Shown piece after piece: positions 32,049-41,260 of a stretch of 64,000 nucleotides of DNA; position 1 is the stretch's first letter, and every line of letters starts with the position of its first letter. The stretch is taken from positions 51,613-115,612 of the forward strand of contig PGXO01000006.1 in assembly GCA_002839185.1 (NCBI GenBank), read 5' to 3'. The notes beneath the pieces are model-generated. The model made no database searches. It was not told the DNA's origin and saw only the letters and a program-made list of their open reading frames with translations. The translations under genes and the position numbers were made by a program. This stretch comes from Synergistetes bacterium HGW-Synergistetes-1. GTDB lineage: Bacteria; Synergistota; Synergistia; Synergistales; Synergistaceae.

Positions 32049-33509
32049 ATGGTTGCTCTAATCAAATTATTACCGATAGTTGCGCTTGTGGCTATGCTTC
32101 TCAGGGGGATGGACATACTTATAGCATCTCCAATAGCGACAGTATTTGCTGGTCTTCTTGCTGTAGCTCTTGATCGAAAAAAAGTAAATGAGGTTATTGA
32201 TGCGGCAATTGAGAATGCCAAGGGATTAATGCTCATCTTTTTTCTGTTAATGGTCGCATACGCAATGGGTGAAGTCTTTATGGCAACCGGAGTAGGGGCT
32301 TCAATCATTGGTTTATCAATGAAATTGGGGATTACTGGCAAGTCTGTTGCAACTGTTGCCCTTATATTGACCGCGGTCCTTTCCACAGCCACGGGAACAT
32401 CCTGGGGAACGTTTGCTGCCTGTGTGCCGGTTTTTCTATGGCTGAGTCATATCACAGGAGGAAGTCCGGTATTGACAGTTGCAGCAATTGCGGGCGGATC
32501 CTGTTTCGGTGACAACATCGGTTTGATTTCCGATACAACAGTTCTAAGCTCAGGAATCCAAAATGTTGAGGTCATGGATAGGGTTCGTCATCAGGGTGTT
32601 TGGTCCTTGATCTGTCTGGTAGTTTCTGCAGTACTGTTCTATCTGGTGTCTGCATCAATGGGGCTTGAAAGCACTGCTTCTGATGCAACGAAAGCTGTAG
32701 CTGCAATCCCTGCTGAAATATGGGAAACGCTCAAAGTAAAGAGGCCGTCGGCAATCGCATTGTTGAACCAGGTTCAATCAGGAGTCCCAATATATATGGT
32801 AATTCCTCTTGTTTTGGTGTTAGGGATGGCTGTATATGGTGTTTCTACAATGCCCTGCCTAATTATAGGGTTATTTTCAGCACTGGTTTTTGGACTTATC
32901 GCAGGCACAATAGAGTCGATCTCATCTTATCTTGACTTAGTGCTAAAAGGGTTTGCCGATGCCGGTTCGTGGTCTGTTGCGATGTCAATGTGGACCGGTG
33001 CATTTGGTGGAATAATGAAATTGATGAATGCATTTGATCCTATCGCGAAGTTTGTTCTTTCAACTGCAAGAAATGTACGTACCCTAATATTCAACAACGG
33101 TATCCTCTGTCTGATAACTAACGCAGCGCTCGGAGATTGCACCGGACAAATCGTTACCGTTGGGCCTGTAATCAAGGAAATTGTTGAAGAGAATGTTGTC
33201 GGAAGCGAAAAAGATCTCTATACTCTGCGTCTTAGAAATGCGACAATGTCTGATGCGTTCGGAGTTCTAGGGTCGCAGTTGATTCCCTGGCACGGATATA
33301 TGATCTTCTACACAGGTTTGGCGATGGCGGTCTATCCATTATATGAATTTACTCCGATGGGTATCATTGCTCATAACTATCTCTCAATAATAGCTGTTTT
33401 TTCAATGTTGTTCCTTACTATAACCGGGTTTGACCGGTTTATACCAATGTTCAAACTGCCTTCTGAACCTGATGTCCAGCTAAAGAAGAACATCAAACCT
33501 GCTAATTAA
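32049..33509 (+). CDS. nhaC: NhaC-family Na+/H+ antiporter or amino-acid exchanger
   Basis: A 486-residue membrane protein with about 11-12 hydrophobic segments. The NhaC signature region is intact: STATGTSWGTFAACVPVF, then GGSCFGDNIGLISDTTVLSS. The family exchanges Na+ for H+, and some members (malate-lactate or amino-acid coupled) move metabolites. As the last gene of the ridA-lyase operon it may take up the D-amino acid or export its product (inference). The ribosome site GAAGGAGG precedes the ATG. Confidence 0.88.
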   Translation: MVALIKLLPIVALVAMLLRGMDILIASPIATVFAGLLAVALDRKKVNEVIDAAIENAKGLMLIFFLLMVAYAMGEVFMATGVGASIIGLSMKLGITGKSVATVALILTAVLSTATGTSWGTFAACVPVFLWLSHITGGSPVLTVAAIAGGSCFGDNIGLISDTTVLSSGIQNVEVMDRVRHQGVWSLICLVVSAVLFYLVSASMGLESTASDATKAVAAIPAEIWETLKVKRPSAIALLNQVQSGVPIYMVIPLVLVLGMAVYGVSTMPCLIIGLFSALVFGLIAGTIESISSYLDLVLKGFADAGSWSVAMSMWTGAFGGIMKLMNAFDPIAKFVLSTARNVRTLIFNNGILCLITNAALGDCTGQIVTVGPVIKEIVEENVVGSEKDLYTLRLRNATMSDAFGVLGSQLIPWHGYMIFYTGLAMAVYPLYEFTPMGIIAHNYLSIIAVFSMLFLTITGFDRFIPMFKLPSEPDVQLKKNIKPAN

Positions 33510-33952
33510 TTTTAATTTTCAACGTATAACATAAAGAATAGGTTCGGTCTGGTTTTGCGGAAATTAAACAGTTCTGCAATGATCAGATCGAACCGCTTAA
33601 TTGTCACAATCTGCACATCTGACAAATAAAACAGCCCTTCTAAGAATACCTTAAATTCACTCACAGACTATCATTTACGTTAGCACAAACTTCCTTTGCC
33701 AACTAATCCCCAACATTTATTCAAAATACCTGTTTAATTAGTTGCTATCTTGTGGATACTTATGGACATTGGTGATAATATCTAAATGCACATTTGGATC
33801 GTTATGTGCAATGCTTCGATAGGTCTTACTTTCAATTTAGAATATTAATATTCATAATTCATAGAGAAAATAAAGGTCCAGGTCTCCTGATAAATTTATT
33901 GGCACCAAACTTTAATGCTGCTTGTTTCAAGACCGTTAAAGAGGAGGAACCA
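33510..33952. other. Intergenic region before the type I restriction locus
   Basis: Near the left end, GGTTCGGTCTG (33541) and CAGATCGAACC (33584-33594) form a dyad that may terminate the nhaC operon. The rest is AT-rich with no clear gene. A possible -10 (GATAATAT, 33773-33780) is present. The frame reaching hsdR from 33794 lacks a site and is not coding. Confidence 0.45.
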
Positions 33953-36310
33953 ATGAAAAAACTGACAGAGGAAGACATAAAAAATAGATATATAACCCCT
34001 GCGATCGAAAAAGCAGGATGGACCAAAGAACAGGTCTTTATGGAGTACTTTTTTACAAACGGTCAGGTTTTGGTCAGGGGGAACAAGGTCAAGAGAGGCA
34101 AACGCAAGAAAGCTGACTATCTGCTTACCCACAAAGACGGACATCGACCCCTCGCGATAGTTGAAGCCAAAGATGCGGATCACTCTGTCGGAGAGGGAAT
34201 CCAGCAGGCAATGGAATATGCAGAGACCTTAAATATTCCTTTTGCATATTCTTCCAATGGCTGCGGTTTTATAGAACATGACTACTTTACAGGAGCAGAG
34301 GCTGAGCTTCCTATCGATCAATTTCCTTCCGAAAATGAATTATGGGCCCGTTACCTAACCGGAAAGGGATTTGATCAAAAACAGGAAAGAATGATCGAAG
34401 AGCCGGACCATTTCGATGTCTTTTCTCAGAAAAAACCCCGTTACTATCAGCGGATAGCAATAGACAAAACTATTGAGGCCATCGCAAAAGGCCAACATAG
34501 GATCCTTCTTGTTATGGCAACGGGAACCGGAAAAACTTTCACTGCATTTCAAATCATCTGGAAACTGCTGAAAACTAAAACAGTCAGGCGGGTATTGTAC
34601 CTTGCGGATCGCAACATCCTTATCGACCAGACAATGCAGCAGGATTTCAGTCCCTTAGAAAAAATCATGACTAAGATACATGACAGGACCCTCGACAGTT
34701 CGTATGAGGTATATATGAGCCTGTACCACCAATTGTCCGGAGACAACGGCAGCGAACCATTCAGGGAATTCCAGCCTGAGTTCTTCGATCTCATAATTGT
34801 TGACGAGTGTCATCGGGGAAGTGCCAAGGAAGAATCACAGTGGAGGAGGATCCTGGACTATTTCAGCTCAGCCATCCACATAGGAATGACTGCCACTCCC
34901 AAAGAAACCAAGTATGTCAGCAACATTACATATTTTGGAGATCCTGTTTACACGTACAGCTTAAAACAGGGTATCAATGACGGATTTCTGGCGCCGTACA
35001 AGGTGATCAGGATCGGCCTGGACAAAGATCTGGAGGGCTGGAGACCGTACAAAGGACAGCTTGATGTTAATGGCAATGAAATTGAAGACCGCGAATACAG
35101 CATTACAGATTATGACCGTAACCTCATAATCGATGAGCGAACTCAGGCAGTTGCAAACCGCATAACAAAATGGCTTATTGCTAACGGACGCTTCTGCAAA
35201 ACCATAGTCTTCTGCGTGGATGTTGACCATGCCGATAGGATGAGGCGAGCCCTTGTAAATGAAAACAAAGATCTCGCTGCAGAGAATCCGAAATATATCA
35301 TGCGCATCACGGGAGACGATCCCGAAGGAAAAGCACAGCTGGATTACTTTATAAATGTGGACGAACAATACCCTGCTGTAGTGACAACATCAAAACTTCT
35401 TACAACAGGAGTTGATGTGAAGACATGCAAGCTTATTGTCCTTGACAGCAATATAAATTCAATGACCGAATTTAAGCAGACCATTGGACGGGGGACAAGG
35501 CTCTATCCGGAATACGGCAAAGAATACTTCACAATAATGGACTTTCGCAACGTCTGCAGACTATTTGCCGATCCTGATTTTGACGGCGAGCCTGTGATCG
35601 TAATAGACGCGGGTGACGGGGGGGACAACTGGGACCCCAAAGAAGATCAGACAGACCAGCTTCTGTTTGATGATCAGGAAATAGAGGATGACCAGGAAAC
35701 CTTGGAGGATCTTTCAAGAGTAGGGACATCCCTCCGAGATAAGCCTGATACTAAAATTAGAGTAAATGGCATAGTTGTTACCATCATCAATGAACGGGTC
35801 CAGTACTGTGATATTAATGGGAAACTTATAACAGAGAGCATAAAGGATTACAGCAAGAGGAACATTCTGGATAAGTTTGTCACCCTTGACGAATTTTTGA
35901 ATGCCTGGACAAACTCAGAAAAGAAAAAAGCCATCATTGAAGAACTAGAGAGCCGGGGCGTATTGCTTGATGCCCTGAAAGAAGAGTCCGGAAAAGACCT
36001 TGACGATTTTGACCTCATCCTACACATAGCTTATGACAAAAAACCGCTAACCAAAAGAGAGCGTGTTGAGCACGTTAAGAAGAAGGGCTACCTGTACAAA
36101 TATTCCGGTCTTTGCCAGGAAGTGCTCTCAGCCCTGTTGGAAAAGTACCTGGATGAGGGAATAAGTGAGCTTGAAGACACAAGAATATTGGATAATTCAC
36201 CCTTTGACCGTATAGGAAGCCCAAAAAAAATTGCAGACTTGTTCGGAGGCAAAGAGGGATACCTTAAAGCTGTCAAGGAACTTGAAAGAGCAATATACGA
36301 AGCTGCATAA
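33953..36310 (+). CDS. hsdR: Type I restriction enzyme, R subunit (EcoEI-type)
   Basis: A 785-residue HsdR. The nuclease core is near residues 45-60 (KADYLL, then LAIVEAKDA, the D...ExK pattern). The helicase motor has MATGTGKTFTAF near 187, VDECHRG near 282, and GMTATPKE. A late helicase motif TTGVDVKTC and an EcoEI-like C-terminal domain follow. It translocates DNA and cuts when foreign, unmethylated sites are met. ATG at 33953 follows GAGGAGG. Order is hsdR-hsdM-hsdS with a 19-nt gap to hsdM. It starts a defence cluster that is AT-richer towards its right end. Confidence 0.95.
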   Translation: MKKLTEEDIKNRYITPAIEKAGWTKEQVFMEYFFTNGQVLVRGNKVKRGKRKKADYLLTHKDGHRPLAIVEAKDADHSVGEGIQQAMEYAETLNIPFAYSSNGCGFIEHDYFTGAEAELPIDQFPSENELWARYLTGKGFDQKQERMIEEPDHFDVFSQKKPRYYQRIAIDKTIEAIAKGQHRILLVMATGTGKTFTAFQIIWKLLKTKTVRRVLYLADRNILIDQTMQQDFSPLEKIMTKIHDRTLDSSYEVYMSLYHQLSGDNGSEPFREFQPEFFDLIIVDECHRGSAKEESQWRRILDYFSSAIHIGMTATPKETKYVSNITYFGDPVYTYSLKQGINDGFLAPYKVIRIGLDKDLEGWRPYKGQLDVNGNEIEDREYSITDYDRNLIIDERTQAVANRITKWLIANGRFCKTIVFCVDVDHADRMRRALVNENKDLAAENPKYIMRITGDDPEGKAQLDYFINVDEQYPAVVTTSKLLTTGVDVKTCKLIVLDSNINSMTEFKQTIGRGTRLYPEYGKEYFTIMDFRNVCRLFADPDFDGEPVIVIDAGDGGDNWDPKEDQTDQLLFDDQEIEDDQETLEDLSRVGTSLRDKPDTKIRVNGIVVTIINERVQYCDINGKLITESIKDYSKRNILDKFVTLDEFLNAWTNSEKKKAIIEELESRGVLLDALKEESGKDLDDFDLILHIAYDKKPLTKRERVEHVKKKGYLYKYSGLCQEVLSALLEKYLDEGISELEDTRILDNSPFDRIGSPKKIADLFGGKEGYLKAVKELERAIYEAA

Positions 36311-36329
36311 AGAGTGAGGAGATAAATAT

Positions 36330-37805
36330 ATGACCATAGGTAACTTTGTCAAAACCATCCAGAACATAATGAGGGGCGACAGCGGCATCAACGGCGATGC
36401 CCAGAGGATCGAACAGATGACGTGGATCCTCTTCCTGAAAGTATATGACGCAAAAGAAGAAGACTGGGAATTCCATGACGACAACTACGAATCGATCCTC
36501 CCCGAGGAACTTCGGTGGAGAAACTGGGCGGTAGATAATAAAGACGGAGAAGCACTTACAGGCCAGGGACTTCTTGACTTTGTAAACAACAAACTCTTCC
36601 CTGCGTTAAAGGAACTCAAAATTACAGAAAAAACACCGATGAAGAAATCAATAGTTAAAGCTGTCTTTGAAGACAGCAACCAATATATGAAAGACGGCGT
36701 ACTGCTCAGAAAGGTCATCAATGTCATCGATGGCATTGAATTTGATGAATACAACGAGCGCCATGCTTTTGGTGATATCTACGAGACGATACTGAAGAGC
36801 CTGCAAAGTGCAGGAAATGCAGGCGAGTTCTATACCCCCAGGGCCGTCACTGATTTCATGGTCAGGATGCTCGATCCGAAACTGGGTGAGCATGTTGCCG
36901 ATTTTGCCTGCGGAACGGGAGGATTTTTGACCTCTACATTGAAGCTCCTTGAGCCACAGATAAATACTATCGAAGACCGTGAACTATACAATAACAGCAT
37001 CTTTGGCATAGAAAAGAAACCTCTTCCATACCTTCTCTCTATCACAAACATGCTGCTCCACGATATCGACAGCCCGAGGATATACCACGGCAACTCGCTG
37101 GAGAGAAACGTCAGGGAATACAAAGAAAGCGACAAATTTGATATAGTTCTCATGAATCCTCCCTATGGGGGAACCGAAAGCGAAGGAGTAAAGATCAATT
37201 TTCCCGCAGACCTCAGAAGCAGTGAAACAGCAGACCTTTTCATGTCGGTCATAATGTACAGGCTCAAAGAAAGAGGAAAGGCAGCTGTGATAATCCCCGA
37301 TGGATTCCTCTTTGGAACAGACAATGCGAAGTCTGCCATAAAGAAAAAACTGATTGAAGAATTCAATCTTCACACCATAGTCCGTATGCCTTCAAGCGTT
37401 TTCTCCCCATATACCTCCATAACAACGAACATTCTCTTTTTCGACAGGTCCCAAAAAACGAAAGAGGTCTGGTTTTACCGCGTGGACATGCCCGATGGAT
37501 ACAAGCATTTCTCAAAAACCAAGCCGATGAAAGTCGAGCACTTCGATGGCTGTGCTGCATGGTGGAACGACAGGAAAGAAATAAAAGACACGGAGACAGA
37601 CACTTTCAAAGCAAAAGCATACTCAGTTCAGGAAATCTCGAACCGGGCATATGACATGGATCTATGCGGGTATCCGACTGCAGAAGAGGAAGTCCTATCT
37701 CCGGAAGATACCATACGCCTCTTCCATGAAAAGAGAGATTCACTTAATGCAAAGATAGACAAGAGACTTGCCCAGATCGAAGAACTGCTGGGGATAATTA
37801 AATGA
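36330..37805 (+). CDS. hsdM: Type I restriction-modification, M subunit (N6-adenine methylase)
   Basis: A 491-residue HsdM. It has the N-terminal helical domain (GDSGINGDAQRIEQMTWILF). The SAM-binding motif is DFACGTGGFLTS near 190, and the catalytic motif is NPPY (LMNPPYGG) near 275. It methylates adenine in the recognition site as an M2S1 complex with HsdS and forms the restriction complex with HsdR. It overlaps hsdS by 4 nt (ATGA). Confidence 0.96.
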   Translation: MTIGNFVKTIQNIMRGDSGINGDAQRIEQMTWILFLKVYDAKEEDWEFHDDNYESILPEELRWRNWAVDNKDGEALTGQGLLDFVNNKLFPALKELKITEKTPMKKSIVKAVFEDSNQYMKDGVLLRKVINVIDGIEFDEYNERHAFGDIYETILKSLQSAGNAGEFYTPRAVTDFMVRMLDPKLGEHVADFACGTGGFLTSTLKLLEPQINTIEDRELYNNSIFGIEKKPLPYLLSITNMLLHDIDSPRIYHGNSLERNVREYKESDKFDIVLMNPPYGGTESEGVKINFPADLRSSETADLFMSVIMYRLKERGKAAVIIPDGFLFGTDNAKSAIKKKLIEEFNLHTIVRMPSSVFSPYTSITTNILFFDRSQKTKEVWFYRVDMPDGYKHFSKTKPMKVEHFDGCAAWWNDRKEIKDTETDTFKAKAYSVQEISNRAYDMDLCGYPTAEEEVLSPEDTIRLFHEKRDSLNAKIDKRLAQIEELLGIIK

Positions 37806-39259
37806 TCGCCGAACAACTGAAAAAATCCATCCTGCAGGCAGCCATTCAGGGTAAGCTCACCCAGCAGCTTCCCGAAGACGGCGATGCAAGGGACCTCCTA
37901 AAAGAGATTCAGAAAGAAAAAGCCCGACTCATCAAAGAGGGAAAAATCAAAAAAGAAAAGCCCTTGCCCATAATCACCGAGGATGAAATTCCCTTTGAGA
38001 TCCCGGAGAATTGGTGTTGGGTTAGGTTAGGTGAGATTGTCGAAGTAAAAGGAGGAAAACGAATACCAGTCGGGAGTAAGTTAACTAAAAAAGACACAGG
38101 TCATAAGTATATACGGGTTGCAGATATGCACAATGACACAGTTTTAAGCCATGATGTTCATTATGTTCCTGAAAATATATATCCATCAATAAAAAATTAT
38201 ACTATTTCATCTAATGATATATACATAACAGTTGCGGGATCAATCGGAAGAATAGGTAAAATTCCAGATGAATTTGATGGTGCGAATTTAACTGAAAACG
38301 CAGATAAACTAGTATTTAATCACGTAGATATTAATTGGTTAATGTTTGCTTTACAGTCGCCTCTTATTCAATCTCAAATTTCAGACGCTACGACAAAAGT
38401 CGGGCAACCCAAATTAGCCATAAAAAAAATTGAAACCCTCATCGTCCCATTGCAACCTCATGACGAACAAATTAGGGTTGTCGAACGAATAAACAACTTT
38501 ATCATTGAAATCGAAAGCCTAAAGAACGATGAAGCCAGGCTTGAAGAACTGCAAAAGTCTTTCCCCAAAAAGATGAAAGATGCCATCCTCCAATATGCCA
38601 TCCAGGGCAAGCTCACACAGCAGCTGCCGGAAGACGGCGATGCAAGGGACCTGTTAAAAGATATCCAGAAAGAAAAAGCCCGACTCATCAAAGAGGGAAA
38701 AATCAAAAAAGAAAAACCCCTCCCCGAAATTACCGAAGACGAGATCCCCTTTGAAATCCCGGAGAATTGGTGCTGGGTCAGGTTGGGTGAGATAACTGAT
38801 TATGGCGTCGGAAAGCAAGTAAGCGCAGAGAAAATCCAACCGAATTCTTGGATACTCGAATTAGAAGATATTGAAAAAGAAACATTTAAACTGACCTGTA
38901 AGAGGTTTGATCGAGAACCTGGAAGCTCAAAGAACGCATTTTCTAAAGGCTGTGTATTATATGGAAAACTTCGACCATATTTGAAGAAAGTAATCATAGC
39001 AGATGAATCAGGGTATTGTTCTACAGAAATAATACCGTTTAATGGGTACGGGAATATTAATTCTTCGTATCTCAAATATTGCATGGTCGCACCATCGATA
39101 GATAGCAATATTAATCAAATAACACACGGTATGGATATGCCACGATTAGGAACAGACAAAGCTAAACTCTTATTTATTCCTCTCCCTCCTCTTGCTGAGC
39201 AAAAGAGAATAGTAGCTTGTTTAGAAGGAATTTTGCCATTTTGTGAGGGATTACAATAA
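37802..39259 (+). CDS. hsdS: Type I restriction-modification, S subunit
   Basis: A 485-residue specificity subunit with two target-recognition domains (about 80-220 and 335-475), each preceded by the same conserved block: ILQAAIQGKLTQQLPEDGDA...IPENWCWVRLGEI. The two blocks (37820-38037 and 38577-38794) are also close at the DNA level. The recognition domains are clearly more AT-rich than the conserved blocks. Such repeats allow domain exchange and duplication, which changes the site recognised. No extra silent hsdS fragment is visible in this window. Confidence 0.94.
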   Translation: MIAEQLKKSILQAAIQGKLTQQLPEDGDARDLLKEIQKEKARLIKEGKIKKEKPLPIITEDEIPFEIPENWCWVRLGEIVEVKGGKRIPVGSKLTKKDTGHKYIRVADMHNDTVLSHDVHYVPENIYPSIKNYTISSNDIYITVAGSIGRIGKIPDEFDGANLTENADKLVFNHVDINWLMFALQSPLIQSQISDATTKVGQPKLAIKKIETLIVPLQPHDEQIRVVERINNFIIEIESLKNDEARLEELQKSFPKKMKDAILQYAIQGKLTQQLPEDGDARDLLKDIQKEKARLIKEGKIKKEKPLPEITEDEIPFEIPENWCWVRLGEITDYGVGKQVSAEKIQPNSWILELEDIEKETFKLTCKRFDREPGSSKNAFSKGCVLYGKLRPYLKKVIIADESGYCSTEIIPFNGYGNINSSYLKYCMVAPSIDSNINQITHGMDMPRLGTDKAKLLFIPLPPLAEQKRIVACLEGILPFCEGLQ

Positions 39260-39315
39260 AGAAACAAAAAATATAAAAATATTAATCGTTTATCGGATAT
39301 TTAAGGAGAAACAAG

Positions 39316-40692
39316 ATGAGACTTGAAAAAGAGATAAAAGAATTTGGTTACTTCACCTTAGGCGAACCATGTGATCATATTGATAAAATTCCCGGTTTTT
39401 TGTCAGTGGACAGACAAGGAAACGTTTCAATTGAATTATATGACTTACCATGCTTAATTGGCGACGACAGTTTCTCATTAGTAAACGAAGTACATGGAAC
39501 ACTTTTGTTAACTGGAGATGAAATTATTGCTCTTGACTGCTTTTGTACGAATATAAGAGGATTAGAAATCGCATCATGCAAGTTTCAGGTGAATTTACTC
39601 CTGCTAGGTGAAAAATTATTGAGCAGCACATTAACATATTCGAATGCGATAATAGCTCTTGATGGTTTGCTTGAGTGGCATGGATACAATGAAGAAATTC
39701 ATACATTATGCAATAGTAAAAAAAGAATAAAAATTAAACCACTAGATTTATATGACGGAGAAGATTTATCACTCCAATTTTTAATTAAATCGAAAGAAAC
39801 ACATACTCAATTTACCTCGGTGATTAAAGAAATATATGCCAAATTGAAGTTAAATTTCAAAAGAGAATTGGATTTAAGGGATGTTATATCCAATATAACA
39901 AAAATCAACTCATACTTTTTGTTCTCGCTAGACACAGAAATTAATATGGAATTACCAGTTCTATTACTACCTAATAAAAAATCTAATTCAAATGAAATCG
40001 TTAAATTATATTATAGAGATAGAAGCTTTCCCAATTCTGATACTCCCAAATACATAAATGCTAACTTTTTGCATTACAAAGATATCCCGGAAGGGTGCGT
40101 TAAAGCATGGTTCGATGCTTACAGTAAAATGCCAGTGTCTATTTGGCATTATCTTAGTTATTGGACTCAATTGAACTTTAAAAAAACTCTTGATATAGAA
40201 CCCCTTATTCAAGCTATAGAGGCTTTACATCGAACCTACGTTAATAATATTGCTTCTTTTGAGCCAGGGGAATTGAAAAGTATAGTCAAAGAACTTAAAG
40301 AACATATTTATTCTTTATACGAAACTTCCAAAGCAAATCTTATTTGTAAAAAATTGGAGATAAAAAATACACCATCTTTGAATGAAAGAATCTTAGAGTT
40401 GTTGGATAGGAATTGTCCAACTAGCGTTGAACCGAGTCAAAAAAAGAGAATTGCAAAATATGTCAAGGATTTAAGAAATACTATTTCACATGCGTCTGGA
40501 TCAGAAGAAGAAATAGAACCATATTTACTTGAAGCTAGCTTTCAGATTAATATCGCATATCTACTTGAGGTTATTTATAAAATGGAAATGTTGCGTATTT
40601 TTGGAATAAAAGAAGAGAGAACACATGAAATAATCGCAAGAAAAAATGATAATCTAAAAATTTTAAGCTTGGAAGATTTCAACAAAAATTAA
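39316..40692 (+). CDS. ApeA-like HEPN anti-phage protein
   Basis: A 458-residue protein. The start EFGYFTLGE, then PGFLSVDRQGNVSIEL, matches the ApeA N-terminal domain. The C-terminal part is HEPN-like with the RX4H motif at R387-H392 (RNTISH), the catalytic signature of HEPN RNases. ApeA is a single-gene abortive-type phage defence protein; its HEPN domain is thought to cut RNA after infection. It lies 56 bp after hsdS with its own AAGGAG site, probably as a co-travelling or co-transcribed defence gene. It is strongly AT-rich compared with hsdR/M, which suggests separate acquisition. Confidence 0.8.
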   Translation: MRLEKEIKEFGYFTLGEPCDHIDKIPGFLSVDRQGNVSIELYDLPCLIGDDSFSLVNEVHGTLLLTGDEIIALDCFCTNIRGLEIASCKFQVNLLLLGEKLLSSTLTYSNAIIALDGLLEWHGYNEEIHTLCNSKKRIKIKPLDLYDGEDLSLQFLIKSKETHTQFTSVIKEIYAKLKLNFKRELDLRDVISNITKINSYFLFSLDTEINMELPVLLLPNKKSNSNEIVKLYYRDRSFPNSDTPKYINANFLHYKDIPEGCVKAWFDAYSKMPVSIWHYLSYWTQLNFKKTLDIEPLIQAIEALHRTYVNNIASFEPGELKSIVKELKEHIYSLYETSKANLICKKLEIKNTPSLNERILELLDRNCPTSVEPSQKKRIAKYVKDLRNTISHASGSEEEIEPYLLEASFQINIAYLLEVIYKMEMLRIFGIKEERTHEIIARKNDNLKILSLEDFNKN

Positions 40693-40777
40693 TAATCTAT
40701 TATAGATTCTAGGAGATACAGTGTTGGTCAAGCTAAAAGAATGATGGGAGTGCATTTTATGAAATGATGGTGATTTT

Positions 40778-41177
40778 ATGAAGACAGAAGAAAAAACATT
40801 TTTTAGTAATATTATGTTACTGATTGACAAAGAAGAGTATGCTAAAGCAGAAAATGAATTAAATTTAATTATTTTTGACAAAAAAATGCTGAGAAGAATC
40901 AATTAATTATGCCTATTTCCTAATTGAATATATTAATACTTGTTGGAGAAATGAATATAAACAAAAAAATGTTGCAAAGTTGATGCTATTGAAAAATATT
41001 GAAAGTAATTTTCCAATGTCTGAATCATATTCTCTTTATGCTGAACAAGAAAAAGATAAAAATGTTTCTATGAATTATCTTAGAGCTGGTTTAAGTAAAT
41101 TTCCCAACAATCCCTCCCTATATGGGGGCTTATACATCCAATGCTTTCTGCCAACAGCAGAAAACGCACGAACCTAG
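40778..41177 (+). pseudogene. Frameshifted TPR-like gene
   Basis: It starts MKTEEKTFFSNIMLLIDKEE and stops after RRIN (40906). Protein-like coding then continues in another frame: INYAYFLIEYINTCW, SESYSLYAEQEKDKN, YLRAGLSKFPNNPSLYGGLY, ending at 41177. The product looks like a small helical, tetratricopeptide-like protein. The break is near an A7 tract (40879-40886) and GAGAAGAATC, and more than one indel is needed to restore one frame. Probably decayed; a sequencing error is possible. Confidence 0.5.
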
Positions 41178-41260
41178 TGAAAGGAGCTATTCGGATCATC
41201 TGCAAATTCGTGTCTTGAGATTGGGGGGCACTTTATAGAGCATACTGCAAAGGAGAGAAA

